DNA of 61,064 bases from Lachnospiraceae bacterium (GCA_009774625.1 VSOB01000009.1:1-61064); one strand, 5' to 3'; positions 43,744 through 53,431 are shown, numbered from the stretch's first letter. Made by a program: numbers and translations. The notes: generated from the letters alone by a model not told the origin.

Positions 43744-45093
43744 CTACAGCATACAATTCTGAATCAGATCCGCCAGCTTTCTTGCCTCTCTTTCAATCAT
43801 TCTCTGATCTTTTCCTTCAATCATCACGCGCACAAGGGGTTCTGTGCCTGACGGCCGGATCAGCACCCTGCCTTCTCCGGCAAACATATCGTTCAATTTC
43901 TGAATCGCAGCGGCGATTTCCGGATACTCCATATAACGTTCCTTTTTATGATTGGGTACCTTGGCATTTACAAGGGCCTGAGGCAGAACATCCATAATTT
44001 TGGCCAGTTCTGACAGAGGTTTCCCTGTCTCCACCAGCACCTGCAACAGATGCAGCGCACTCAGCAGCCCGTCTCCCGTGGTGTTTTCATCCAGGAAAAT
44101 AACATGCCCCGACTGTTCGCCGCCCAGGCTGGCGCCGATCTCCCGCATCCTTTCCAGCACATACCGGTCACCTACTTTTGTCTGCTCTGCTTTGATGCCT
44201 TTGGACTCTGCCATCAGGAAAAATCCCAGATTACTCATCACAGTAACTACAATGGTATCTTTTTTCAGCTTTCCCTGCTCTTTCATATGCATCCCGACAA
44301 TGGCCATAATCTGGTCTCCGTCCACCACTCTGCCGTTTTCATCCACTGCCAGAAGTCTGTCTGCATCCCCGTCAAAAGCCAGACCGATATTGGCCTTCTC
44401 ATATACGACTCTGGCCATCAGTTCTTCCATATGTGTGGAGCCGCAGTTGGCATTGATGTTGCTGCCGTCCGGATTGTTATGAATGGCAATGATCTCTGCT
44501 CCCAGTTCCTTCAGCGCTTCCACGGAAGTATAATAGGCGGCGCCCTCGGCGCAGTCCACAACGATCTTCAGATTGCTCAGATCCGCATTGACCGACTGTA
44601 CCGCATGATTAATATATTCTTCTCTGGCATCTGTCCGGTACTTAATCTTGCCCACGCCTGAACCGATGGGGAATTTGATATCTTTCATCCCGCTTTTGAT
44701 CACAGATTCGATTTCATCTTCCAGAGAATCAGGCAGTTTATAGCCGTTTCCGTCAAAAAACTTAATCCCGTTAAACTCCACCGGATTATGAGAAGCAGAA
44801 ATCACAACGCCTGCATCAACCTTATACTTTTTCGTCAGATAAGCCACGGCCGGGGTGGGCACAACTCCCACATATACAGCGTTGGCGCCTACCGAGCAGG
44901 CCCCTGCCATCAATGCATTGGCCAGCATATCCCCGGAAATGCGTGTATCACATCCTACCATAATCGTAGGCTTATGCTTATTTTCCTTAGTGAGTACATA
45001 GGCCCCTGCCTGCCCAAGCTGCATGGCAAGTGTAGGGGTCAGCTCTTCATTGGCCACGCCTCTTACTCCATCCGTACCAAACAATCTTCCCAT
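43744..45093 (-). CDS. glmM: Phosphoglucosamine mutase
   Basis: 449 residues. GTDGVRGVANEELTP starts domain 1; VVISASHNPVEFNG carries the phosphoserine (about S101); AFDGDADRLLAVDENG binds metal; RPSGTEPLVRVMIEG binds the sugar phosphate. It interconverts GlcN-6-P and GlcN-1-P for UDP-GlcNAc and cell-wall synthesis. It follows cdaR and cdaA, the conserved Firmicute order; in studied species GlmM binds and restrains CdaA. Confidence 0.97.
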   Translation of the reverse strand: MGRLFGTDGVRGVANEELTPTLAMQLGQAGAYVLTKENKHKPTIMVGCDTRISGDMLANALMAGACSVGANAVYVGVVPTPAVAYLTKKYKVDAGVVISASHNPVEFNGIKFFDGNGYKLPDSLEDEIESVIKSGMKDIKFPIGSGVGKIKYRTDAREEYINHAVQSVNADLSNLKIVVDCAEGAAYYTSVEALKELGAEIIAIHNNPDGSNINANCGSTHMEELMARVVYEKANIGLAFDGDADRLLAVDENGRVVDGDQIMAIVGMHMKEQGKLKKDTIVVTVMSNLGFFLMAESKGIKAEQTKVGDRYVLERMREIGASLGGEQSGHVIFLDENTTGDGLLSALHLLQVLVETGKPLSELAKIMDVLPQALVNAKVPNHKKERYMEYPEIAAAIQKLNDMFAGEGRVLIRPSGTEPLVRVMIEGKDQRMIEREARKLADLIQNCML

Positions 45094-45106
45094 CTTTTTT
45101 CACCCT

Positions 45107-46408
45107 CTATTCTTCCATTTCTTCCTGCATCTCTTCTTCTATCCTGTCGGCAACTGCCACCGTTACCGTGATTTCTCTTTCCTGTCTGACCCCTTCCGGA
45201 AGATTCAGCACCAGACTCATCTCATACTCTCCCGGCAGAAGCTGAGTTAAGCCATTTCTGGTCATAAACTCTTCCGCGTCCACCCGGCCGATGATCTCTG
45301 CGGCGCTGAGCGCTTCAATATGTGCGGCAAGTCCCCTCACCGGCACCGTAACACTCTCTTCCGCCAGTTCCCCTTCCAGTCCTGTGGGGAGTCCCCGAAT
45401 CAGCACGTCCTCTGCATCTATGGTAATCTGAGAAGCCTCTTCCTTTTCAATCTGTACCGTCACATTGACTCTGCCGTCAAATGCGTCGTCGGCAAAAGTC
45501 ACATTGTCCGGCAAATATTTCTTCAGATCCAGATGAGTCGTCATATTTCCCACATATCCGGTGACATTCAACGCCGTATCCGGTATATCGATCTGGGAGA
45601 CATTCTTAATAGCATTCCCTTTTCCGGCAATCAGAACCGTGGACGGTACACTTTCGATCACACCCGTCAGCGCATACCCTTCTGCCGGCTGCCCTGTGGA
45701 GGCAAAGCTCAGCGGCACACGCTTGGTCTGGAGGATCTCAATGTTCACCTTCACCTGCTCCAGACTCTTTTTCAGATTTTTATTTTCCACCGGATTGCCG
45801 TCTGCATCATACAGCTTTATCGTGGCGTCTGTCCGGATATCCTGCGACAACCCCGACACATTTACCGGCACTGCCACCCGGTCCACCTGGCTGACCACCG
45901 ATTCGGGACCTGTCAGGCTGATCAGATTCTGCTCTGTACTGATGTTGCCCAGAACATAGCCCTCCGCCGGCTCTCCGATGGTATTTGCTTCTATCACGAA
46001 CTGTTCCCTCTTCATGTCCTCAATGCTGACCAGCAGATTTTCCGTTGAGGATGTGATATTATCCAGTTTTTCATTATACTTATTCGTGGAAAGTTTTATA
46101 CGCACCATCGTGTCCATCAGATTGATTTCCTGCATATCTGCTGTCGCGATGATGTTATCCGCACTCAGTGTATCCAGTACGCTTCTCTTGGCCCACACCG
46201 TTACATCGATCACATTGGTGCCGTCCAGAATCTCATATACCTTTCCCTGACTTGTAACTGCATCCTCGTTCAGGATCTCCACCGGTATTTTCCGGAAAAC
46301 CACTTTATCCACAGGATCATTGATATTGATTACAATGAACCATATGACAACAGAAAATAAGACTGCCAGAATTTTCAGGCCCAGATTAGCTGTCAGTTTC
46401 TTTTTCAT
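45107..46408 (-). CDS. cdaR: YbbR-domain protein CdaR
   Basis: 433 residues: one N-terminal membrane helix (about 8-28), then about four YbbR-like beta repeats outside (examples VDRVAVPVNVSGL, DIPDTALNVTGYVG, ESVTVPVRGLAAH), ending in an acidic tail. CdaR is the extracytoplasmic regulator that binds the cyclase CdaA. Its start overlaps the cdaA end by 23 bases. It may sense cell-wall state, which is known only in part for the family. Confidence 0.93.
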   Translation of the reverse strand: MKKKLTANLGLKILAVLFSVVIWFIVININDPVDKVVFRKIPVEILNEDAVTSQGKVYEILDGTNVIDVTVWAKRSVLDTLSADNIIATADMQEINLMDTMVRIKLSTNKYNEKLDNITSSTENLLVSIEDMKREQFVIEANTIGEPAEGYVLGNISTEQNLISLTGPESVVSQVDRVAVPVNVSGLSQDIRTDATIKLYDADGNPVENKNLKKSLEQVKVNIEILQTKRVPLSFASTGQPAEGYALTGVIESVPSTVLIAGKGNAIKNVSQIDIPDTALNVTGYVGNMTTHLDLKKYLPDNVTFADDAFDGRVNVTVQIEKEEASQITIDAEDVLIRGLPTGLEGELAEESVTVPVRGLAAHIEALSAAEIIGRVDAEEFMTRNGLTQLLPGEYEMSLVLNLPEGVRQEREITVTVAVADRIEEEMQEEMEE

Positions 46409-47267
46409 TCTTTGCCCTTCCCTTCCAGAATCTTCTCTTTTTCTCTTCCAAAGGTTTATTCTGAATCATCAGCAGCTTTCCCTTCAGCTCTTCAGAGTCC
46501 AGATTGCGATACAGCGCTCCCTCATAAGCAACGCTCACATGCCCTGTCTCTTCCGAAACAATAATTGTAAGGGAATCCGTCACCTCCGATATCCCCACGC
46601 CTGCTCTGTGTCTTGTACCCAGTTCCTTGCTCAGTCCCATATTATCGGAAAGAGGCAGATAGCAGGTGGCGGAAACCACCCGGTTTTCCCTGACGATCAC
46701 CGCGCCGTCATGCAGCGGGGTATTGTGCTCAAAAATATTAATCAGAAGCTGGCTTGTCAAAAGGCCGTCCACTTCTATCCCGGTTCTCTCATACTCGCTC
46801 AGCGACTGATTCTGTTCCACGACAATCAGGGCACCGGTTTTCACCTTGCCCATTTCATAACACGCCTTAATGATCTCCTGCATCGTTTTATCCGAAAACC
46901 GTCCGCCCATATCTCTGGAACTGTCAAAAGGAAACAACGACGCAAAAAAATTGGTTCTGCCCAACTGCTCCAAGGCCCGGCGCAGTTCGGGCTGAAGTAC
47001 AACCACGGTGGCAATTACCACAAGGCTCAATGCATTTTCGGCAATCCAGAGAATGGTTGTCATATTAAACAGGGCCGCTACCAGAATAAAGGCCATGATC
47101 ACTACAATGCCTCTCAGCAAAGACCAGGCACGGGTATTTTTGATCCACAGGATAATCTGGTATACCAAAAAGGAGATAATTACAATCTCCACCACATCGG
47201 TCCATCTTATACTCGGCATATGAAGCCGGTTTAAATAGATAGCTGCAAAATTTGCCAACTGACTCAT
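46386..47267 (-). CDS. cdaA: Diadenylate cyclase CdaA
   Basis: 293 residues: three N-terminal membrane helices (about 24-95), then the DisA_N (DAC) domain with LHDGAVIV and GTRHRAGVGISE, the DGA and RHR motifs that bind ATP. It makes c-di-AMP from two ATP, controlling potassium, osmotic and wall balance. It overlaps the unknown membrane gene upstream by ATGA and cdaR downstream. Confidence 0.97.
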   Translation of the reverse strand: MSQLANFAAIYLNRLHMPSIRWTDVVEIVIISFLVYQIILWIKNTRAWSLLRGIVVIMAFILVAALFNMTTILWIAENALSLVVIATVVVLQPELRRALEQLGRTNFFASLFPFDSSRDMGGRFSDKTMQEIIKACYEMGKVKTGALIVVEQNQSLSEYERTGIEVDGLLTSQLLINIFEHNTPLHDGAVIVRENRVVSATCYLPLSDNMGLSKELGTRHRAGVGISEVTDSLTIIVSEETGHVSVAYEGALYRNLDSEELKGKLLMIQNKPLEEKKRRFWKGRAKNEKETDS

Positions 47268-48268
47268 ACCTGTTTCATTCCACTCTTATTTGATTTCCTG
47301 ACTATGCTGCCGGTGGTATGCGGCGGCTGTGCGACATCCTTTTTCTGAGAAGTGATCTTCTTTACGGTCTTGGACGGCTTTGCCACTGCAATCTTCGGCA
47401 CTGCTTTCACATAATAATAATATTCATCATCTTCAAACTGTACATATTCTGTTCTGGAATAATCCACATTAAAGATAAAAAACTGCAGCAGCTTCACAAT
47501 TGCTGCAGAAATAACCGCGCCAATCACAGTGGGAAAAATGGAAATATTGGTTTCCCACATCAAATCCCCGATCAGCAGTACAGAGATCCCTGTCAATGTT
47601 CCTCCCACAATCGCAATCGTCCAGGAATGGTTGATGCTCATCCGGCGGAGCAGATATACGACCAGCACCGTGATCGCAAAAGCCACCATCATCACCAGCA
47701 TCGTTTTATTGTTCACCAGACCGTCTACGATATAACGGTACTTCTGCATTGCATTTTCCGCATCCATAGAGTTCAGCGTAGCCACACTGTCAGAAATATA
47801 CTGCAGAACGCTGTAAACAGCCACGCCGCAGCCCACAGACACCGCCGAAGCCGGCGTACCCGTCAGCCCTGCCGCCAGAGGCATCACAAACGGAATGTTC
47901 ATGGAACAGCAGATCGGTGTCAAAAGCACCAGAACCGTATCCTTGGACGAAAACCTGAAATACAGCAGAAACATCACAAGAAACAGTGCCAGCACAACAA
48001 TCGCACATTCCGTGGAAAACGCATACAAATGCAGCAAAATAAACACTGCTGCAATAAAAACCATAAAATTCATCGGTAAGAAAGAGCATAAAAGCGCTGC
48101 TATCAGAACAATGGATATCCCATTCAGTCTGCTCATATAGCCCAGTTTTCTGTTGATCAGTATCAGTGTAATGAACGACAGAAGGAATTTTTCCACGGGC
48201 GTGATATAAATTTCATATTTCCCGTAAATCCCTTTTAAATACTCTCTCAGGACTAGTATATTTGTCAT
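47264..48268 (-). CDS. Unknown polytopic membrane protein coupled to cdaA
   Basis: 334 residues with about eight to ten hydrophobic helices over residues 25-265, then a cytoplasmic tail of about 65 residues starting with VQFEDDEYYYYVKAVPKIAV and ending in a Lys/Ser-rich stretch. I do not recognise a named family. The stop overlaps the cdaA ATG as ATGA, so the two are made together. The tight link suggests a membrane partner of the c-di-AMP or wall-sensing system. This is inference from position only. Confidence 0.85.
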   Translation of the reverse strand: MTNILVLREYLKGIYGKYEIYITPVEKFLLSFITLILINRKLGYMSRLNGISIVLIAALLCSFLPMNFMVFIAAVFILLHLYAFSTECAIVVLALFLVMFLLYFRFSSKDTVLVLLTPICCSMNIPFVMPLAAGLTGTPASAVSVGCGVAVYSVLQYISDSVATLNSMDAENAMQKYRYIVDGLVNNKTMLVMMVAFAITVLVVYLLRRMSINHSWTIAIVGGTLTGISVLLIGDLMWETNISIFPTVIGAVISAAIVKLLQFFIFNVDYSRTEYVQFEDDEYYYYVKAVPKIAVAKPSKTVKKITSQKKDVAQPPHTTGSIVRKSNKSGMKQV

Positions 48269-48293
48269 AAATCTTTCCTTTCAGAAATATCTC

Positions 48294-48692
48294 TCATCGT
48301 CTGCTGTCCTCCTCATACAATTCAGCCAGCTCCTGCAGATGAGAGTAGTATTTCTTCAGGCTTTTTTTCGCCCGATTATAACGGTAGGAATATACGATAT
48401 AACAGATAAACGTATAAATCCCTGTAAAAATAGCATAAGCAAGAAGGAGCTTCCTGCCTGTTTCCAGCAAATCGACCTGATATACCTCTTTCATCACAGT
48501 CTCAAAATGATAAAAAACAACAATACCAAGTACAATCGCAAAGGCAAGCGTAGCGCTGATTATGGATTTCATAACCTGAAAACCGATATAATCGCTTCTG
48601 AAATAATTTCCGATGGCCATATTGCGCCTGCCCTCATGCTCTTCGTAAGAAGCCATTCTCGTCATCAGTTTAATCCGCTCTTCATTCAGCAT
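48294..48692 (-). CDS. Small two-TM membrane protein, unknown
   Basis: 132 residues from the ATG preceded by AGGGAGGTGA. Two hydrophobic helices (about 42-62 and 82-102) lie between a charged N-terminus (NEERIKLMTRMASYEEHEGR) and a charged coiled-coil-like C-terminus (KKSLKKYYSHLQELAELYEE). It lies 25 bases upstream of the unknown gene coupled to cdaA and may belong to the same operon. No family was recognised. Confidence 0.8.
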   Translation of the reverse strand: MLNEERIKLMTRMASYEEHEGRRNMAIGNYFRSDYIGFQVMKSIISATLAFAIVLGIVVFYHFETVMKEVYQVDLLETGRKLLLAYAIFTGIYTFICYIVYSYRYNRAKKSLKKYYSHLQELAELYEEDSRR

Positions 48693-48748
48693 CAGCTCAC
48701 CTCCCTGCACGAATCATTATTATAGCACAGTTTTATCCATATGTAAAA

Positions 48749-49156
48749 CTATCGGTCCAGATAACGCATTCTCGGATTTTCTTTGGTATCTTTCTGTACA
48801 GGCGCCTGGGGTTTGGGCTTCTGAATGGAACGTTTCAGATTGTTCACCATCGATGCCTTACATTTCTCGCAGAACCGGCCTGTCTTGATCGTGGCATTGC
48901 AGTTTTCACAGTTGATGCCGATGGGGGAATCATCTGCAAATACCAGTCTTTCTTCCCGGATCCACTGATGGATCTGAGATGTCTCCACTTCACAGGCTTT
49001 GGAAATTTCAGGGATCCCGGCCCCTTTATTCTCTCTGATGTAATCCTTTACTTCCTGAAACTTTTCTTCTATCCGTTCCCGGCATGCAGGACAGATAGGC
49101 ATACCCATTACATAATTGAAAATCCTTCCACATTTTCTGCAATTGCGTACTTCCAT
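48749..49156 (-). CDS. yvyF: YvyF-like flagellar operon protein
   Basis: About 135 residues. NCRKCGRIFNY and CPACRERIEEKF form an N-terminal zinc-type ribbon, GIPEISKACEVETSQIHQWI a helix-turn-helix-like region, and CENCNATIKTGRFCEKCKAS a second zinc ribbon. This matches the YvyF (TIGR03826) family, found between comFC and flgM in B. subtilis. GGAGG precedes the ATG. It lies 19 bases after comFC, the conserved neighbour. Role: probably regulates flagellar gene expression, but not well defined. Confidence 0.85.
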   Translation of the reverse strand: MEVRNCRKCGRIFNYVMGMPICPACRERIEEKFQEVKDYIRENKGAGIPEISKACEVETSQIHQWIREERLVFADDSPIGINCENCNATIKTGRFCEKCKASMVNNLKRSIQKPKPQAPVQKDTKENPRMRYLDR

Positions 49157-49175
49157 AACCAGCACCTCCAGATCT

Positions 49176-49868
49176 TTATCCTCTGCCAATGGCCAGAGCG
49201 ACAAAATACACATTTTTTATTCCGGCTTCCTGCAGCGTCGCCGTCATGGCATCCACAGTACTTCCTGTCGTATATATGTCATCTATAATAATAATTGTAT
49301 TTAATTTTACAACATTTTCATCTATTTTAAAAGCCTTTTTCAAATTATTTTGCCGCTTCTCAAAGCTCAGCAATTTCTGTGGAATTGTCTTTTTTGTACG
49401 GACAATCAAGCGGGAATTTACCGGTATGCCCAGCCGTTTCCCCAGATTTTCGGCCAGGGCCTGTGCCTGATTATACCCCCGCAGCCGTTTTCGGGAACGA
49501 TGCAGCGGTACCGGCACCAGTGCATCCGGCTGCCAGGACAGTATCACCTTACCCAGATGATGCGCCAGCTCTCTGCCGTAAAACTCCGCATATTCCTTTC
49601 TTCCCCTGTATTTGAACCGGTAAATGGATTCTTTGATACAGGGATATTCATACAGCGCTCTCCCCTCCCTGAAAAGATGCTTCCTGCTCTCACAGTCGAT
49701 GCAGTATTCCTCCCGGCTGTCTGTCAGCGCTTTGCCGCACTTTCTGCAGAAAGGGCTTTGAATGATCGTCAGTCTGTCCGTACATTGCGGACAGACCATT
49801 TCTCCTATCGCCAGTACCCTGTCACAGGCAGGACATCGTCTGGGAAAAAGAAGATCCAGAAAAACCAT
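49176..49868 (-). CDS. comFC: ComF family phosphoribosyltransferase-like protein
   Basis: 230 residues: two N-terminal zinc clusters (CPACDRVLAIGEMVCPQC and CRKCGKAL...CIDCE) and a C-terminal type I phosphoribosyltransferase fold with LVPVPLHRSRKRLRGYNQA and IIIIDDIYTTGSTV. ComFC is needed for DNA uptake in competent bacteria. It lies 20 bases after recD2 and before yvyF. No comFA helicase is seen in the window. Confidence 0.93.
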   Translation of the reverse strand: MVFLDLLFPRRCPACDRVLAIGEMVCPQCTDRLTIIQSPFCRKCGKALTDSREEYCIDCESRKHLFREGRALYEYPCIKESIYRFKYRGRKEYAEFYGRELAHHLGKVILSWQPDALVPVPLHRSRKRLRGYNQAQALAENLGKRLGIPVNSRLIVRTKKTIPQKLLSFEKRQNNLKKAFKIDENVVKLNTIIIIDDIYTTGSTVDAMTATLQEAGIKNVYFVALAIGRG

Positions 49869-49888
49869 AAATCTGTTACATATGACGA

Positions 49889-52126
49889 TTATCTCTCTAT
49901 TTCACTGATCCTGTCGGCAAGTCCGCTGTAACGCCTCTGCTCCTGTGCATTGTCAATCATAGCCGCCACCGTTTCACTGCTCCCCAATATAGTCACACAG
50001 TCCCTGGCTCTTGTCACTCCGGTATAAAGCAGGTTCCGGTTCATCAGCATCCGCGGCCCGCCCAAAAGCGGCATAATCACTGCCGGATATTCGCTTCCCT
50101 GAGATTTATGAATGGTAATGGCATAGGCCAGTTCCAGCTCATCCAGTCCTGCAAACGGATAGATCACCTGCTTTTTATCTTCATATTCCACTGTCATGGT
50201 CTGGGCAGATTCATGAATCTGGAGAATCACCCCCGTATCTCCGTTAAAGACTCCTGTCCCCTTTTCCACCGGAATCTGATACCGGCTCATCACCTCCCAC
50301 TCCAACTGGTAATTATTTTTGATCTGCATTACCTTATCGCCTTCCCGGAAAAGTGTTTCGCCGTGGGTATACTCCTTTTTCCCTTCTCCCGGCGGATTCA
50401 TATACTGCTGCAGAATCCGGTTCAGCACTTCCACACCCAGGTTTCCCTTCCGCATCGGCGTCAGTACCTGGATATCATACATACCTGATTTCACATATCG
50501 GGGAAGTTTCTCTGTAATCAGCATCACCATATGTTTGTATATCACATTTATATTATTCCGCTCCAGAAAAAAGAAATCCCGGCTTTTATTATCCATCCGG
50601 ATCTGTTCTCCACGATGGATTCTATGGGCGTTTACTACAATATCACTTTCTCCGGCCTGACGGAATATTTTCTGCAGCATCACCACCGGAAACCGGCCGC
50701 TGTCGATCAGATCCTTCAGCACCTGTCCCGGTCCCACACTGGGAAGCTGGTTCACATCTCCCACCATAATCAGTCTGGTCCCCACAGCCACAGCCCGCAA
50801 AAGCGACTGGAACAAATGGATGTCCACCATGGACATCTCATCAATGATCAACACATCCGTTTCCAGCGGATTTTCTTCATTTCGTTCAAAAGAAGCCTTT
50901 TTGCTCTCCTCTCCGGCCAGACTGTTCAGCTCCAGCAGCCTGTGTATCGTCTTTGCCTCATAGCCGGTGGCCTCCGTCATCCGTTTGGCTGCCCTTCCGG
51001 TAGGCGCCGCCAGCAGGATATCCATTCCTTCTTTTTCAAAATAATGGATCATAGTATTGATGGTGGTGGTTTTTCCCGTGCCGGGACCTCCCGACAGAAT
51101 CAGCAGCCCGTTTTTCACGCTCTCTAAAACCGCCCTTCTCTGCAAATCATCCAGCTCCACCTCCAGCTCTGTCTCCAGCGCCCTGATCTTTTTCAGCAAT
51201 CCCGCTTCTTCCCAGGCAGCCAACTGCCGGCATTCTTCCAGAGAAACATTCAAATCATGCAGCATTCTGGCGCAGTTCAGCTCTGCGTAATAATACGACA
51301 TGGCATACACGATCTGCCCGCCGTTTTTCTCTTTGACCACCACTTTTTTATCCATCATCAGATTGGCAAGCTGAGGCTCGATCTGTTCCTCACCCAGGCC
51401 CAACACTTCTGATGCCTGCTGAAACAGACAGGATTTCGGCAGATACATATGCCCCTCTCCCGATGCCTGCAGTAAGGTATAGAGGATACCGCTGCGGATC
51501 CGGTAATCCGAATCGGTATGGATGCCGATCCGTCCGGCGATCTCATCTGCCGTCTTAAATCCAACACCCACGATATCCTCCGCCAGAAGATACGGATTTT
51601 CCTGCATAACGCTATAGAGACGCATCCCATAAGTTTTATAAATCTTTCCTGCCAGCGTATTGGAAATCCCGTATTTCTGCAGAAACAGCATGGCATCCCG
51701 CATCCCCCGTTTTTCCTGTGCCTGCATGGCAATGTCTCTGGCGATTCGTTCACTGATGCCTTTTACTTCCGAAAGCCGTTCCGGTTCTTCCTCCATAATG
51801 CGGAACGTATCTGCACCGAATTTTTTTACGATTCTGGCGGCCAGCGCTTCACCGACTCCCCGGATCGCTCCTGAACTCAGATACCGTTGAATGCTGACCG
51901 CGTCATCCATTGCCAGAAAAGAATATGACTGCACCTTGAACTGTTCTCCATACAGTGCATGTTCCACAAACTCTCCTGTCAGTTCCATATTTCCCCCCTC
52001 CTCAATTCCCCGGAAGGTTCCCACACAGGTGATCTCTTCTCCTTCACAGTTCAGTTCCATGACCGTATAGCCGCTGTCCCCATTCTGGTATATGATATGT
52101 TCCACATAGCCTTTTACTGTTTCCAT
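49889..52126 (-). CDS. recD2: RecD2 helicase
   Basis: 745 residues, the length of the RecB/RecC-independent RecD2 group. An N-terminal OB-like region, helix-hairpin-helix motifs (LSEVKGISERIARDI, VGVGFKTADEIAGRIG), then the superfamily 1 helicase with LSGGPGTGKTTTIN (Walker A), LIIDEMSMVD (Walker B) and a C-terminal TIHKSQGSEYPAVIMP. It unwinds DNA 5'-3' and takes part in repair. It starts 28 bases after a terminator, so its promoter is not obvious. Confidence 0.95.
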   Translation of the reverse strand: METVKGYVEHIIYQNGDSGYTVMELNCEGEEITCVGTFRGIEEGGNMELTGEFVEHALYGEQFKVQSYSFLAMDDAVSIQRYLSSGAIRGVGEALAARIVKKFGADTFRIMEEEPERLSEVKGISERIARDIAMQAQEKRGMRDAMLFLQKYGISNTLAGKIYKTYGMRLYSVMQENPYLLAEDIVGVGFKTADEIAGRIGIHTDSDYRIRSGILYTLLQASGEGHMYLPKSCLFQQASEVLGLGEEQIEPQLANLMMDKKVVVKEKNGGQIVYAMSYYYAELNCARMLHDLNVSLEECRQLAAWEEAGLLKKIRALETELEVELDDLQRRAVLESVKNGLLILSGGPGTGKTTTINTMIHYFEKEGMDILLAAPTGRAAKRMTEATGYEAKTIHRLLELNSLAGEESKKASFERNEENPLETDVLIIDEMSMVDIHLFQSLLRAVAVGTRLIMVGDVNQLPSVGPGQVLKDLIDSGRFPVVMLQKIFRQAGESDIVVNAHRIHRGEQIRMDNKSRDFFFLERNNINVIYKHMVMLITEKLPRYVKSGMYDIQVLTPMRKGNLGVEVLNRILQQYMNPPGEGKKEYTHGETLFREGDKVMQIKNNYQLEWEVMSRYQIPVEKGTGVFNGDTGVILQIHESAQTMTVEYEDKKQVIYPFAGLDELELAYAITIHKSQGSEYPAVIMPLLGGPRMLMNRNLLYTGVTRARDCVTILGSSETVAAMIDNAQEQRRYSGLADRISEIER

Positions 52127-52153
52127 AGCCCGTCCTCAAAAAAACCGCAAACA

Positions 52154-52176
52154 GGGGCTGCTATAAAAGCAGCCCC
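52154..52176 (-). terminator. Terminator between flgJ and recD2
   Basis: A perfect 9-base stem (GGGGCTGCT / AGCAGCCCC) with a 5-base loop is followed in the minus direction by TGTTTGCGGTTTTTTTG. It ends the mbl-flg operon; recD2 may rely on read-through. Confidence 0.75.
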
Positions 52177-52186
52177 CAGCTATTGT

Positions 52187-52537
52187 CTATAAGCTGTTAT
52201 TGATTTTCATCTGTTCGTAAAGCATCTGCGCCAGTCCCAGCCCTCCGGACTCTGTTGACAGAGATGCTATCTCCTGTACCATATTGTCCCTGTAATAGTC
52301 CACCATCGTACCTGTTGATTTGAAACTGTAATCCGTCTCCGGCACTGTTTTCATCATTTCCTTAAACATCTGCTCTACAAAATAGGATTCAAACTGCTTA
52401 CAGGCATCCATCAACTGTTCGTCGTCCGTACCCTCATTTTTCTCTTTCCAGTCCGCTTTCATCTTTTCCAGCCGTTGATCGCCTGACTGTGTCTGCAGAT
52501 AGTCTGTATAAATAGAACTGAGTCCTCCCAAATCCAT
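52187..52537 (-). CDS. flgJ: FlgJ-like rod-binding protein
   Basis: 116 residues: only the N-terminal rod-binding domain of FlgJ (ACKQFESYFVEQMFKEMMKT and GLGLAQMLYEQM). The muramidase half found in Proteobacteria is absent, as usual in Firmicutes. It helps assemble the flagellar rod. It lies 75 bases after flgG in the mbl operon. Confidence 0.9.
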   Translation of the reverse strand: MDLGGLSSIYTDYLQTQSGDQRLEKMKADWKEKNEGTDDEQLMDACKQFESYFVEQMFKEMMKTVPETDYSFKSTGTMVDYYRDNMVQEIASLSTESGGLGLAQMLYEQMKINNSL

Positions 52538-52612
52538 CGTATCACTCTCCTGTTCTGCCCCGCATTCATCAACAGAATGATGCGAAAAAGGCTATAATAG
52601 CTGTCCGTACAT

Positions 52613-53431
52613 TTAACGTTTCAGATTGTTGGCCTGCTGCAGCATATCATCAGACGTGGTGATGGCTTTGGAGTTCATCTCATAAGCCCTCTGTGCCACG
52701 ATCATATTGACCATCTCATCCACCACCTGTACATTGGACCGTTCCAGATATCCCTGTACCAGTGTACTTCTTTCCAGATTGGTGCTTCTTGCCTCATTAA
52801 TGGCCTCTCCGCTGGCTTCTGTTTCCCGATAATAACTGCCCCCGATTTTCTCCAGACCGGTGGGATTGTTAAACTGGAACAGACCGATGGTAATACCAAG
52901 CGGCTGGGGATTGTTGTCTGCATCCGGATAATAAAACTCGCCTTCTTCCGAAACCGTAAGATTGCTTGCCGTATAATTTCTGTTAAAGGTGATCTCCCGG
53001 CCCGCCGTACTGAGTACCGGATACCCGTCGGAAGTACAGAGAGTCAGACCGCCATTGTCGTTGGTGCTCAGGAAAAAGTTACCGTTTCTTGTATAGTATG
53101 TATTCCCGTCCTCACCAGCTACTGCAAACAGTCCCTTACCGCTGATGGCAAAGTCGGTGGTACTTTCGGAATCCTGGAAAGCGCCCTGACCGAAAATGGA
53201 ACTGATCGATGAATTACGTACACCCAAACCAACCTGTGCCCCCACCGGTTTGTTCTCTCCGTTGGCTGTGGTGGTTCTTGTCTGCAGTGTCTGATACAGA
53301 AGCGATTTGAAATTTGCCACCTCTGTTTTATAGCCTGTTGTATTCACATTTGCCAGGTTGTTTGCAATCGTATCGATATTTGTCTGCTGGGCAATCATTC
53401 CCGTTGCCGCGGACCATAAAGATCTTACCAT
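52613..53431 (-). CDS. flgG: Flagellar basal-body rod protein FlgG (FlhP-like)
   Basis: 272 residues. LWSAATGMIAQQTNIDTIAN and NNLANVNTTGYKTE are the rod/hook N-terminal motif; the C-terminus LVQGYLERSNVQVVDEMVNM and IVAQRAYEMNSKAI is the matching end. This is the second of two paralogues after mbl, as flhP in B. subtilis. It forms the distal rod. Confidence 0.93.
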   Translation of the reverse strand: MVRSLWSAATGMIAQQTNIDTIANNLANVNTTGYKTEVANFKSLLYQTLQTRTTTANGENKPVGAQVGLGVRNSSISSIFGQGAFQDSESTTDFAISGKGLFAVAGEDGNTYYTRNGNFFLSTNDNGGLTLCTSDGYPVLSTAGREITFNRNYTASNLTVSEEGEFYYPDADNNPQPLGITIGLFQFNNPTGLEKIGGSYYRETEASGEAINEARSTNLERSTLVQGYLERSNVQVVDEMVNMIVAQRAYEMNSKAITTSDDMLQQANNLKR

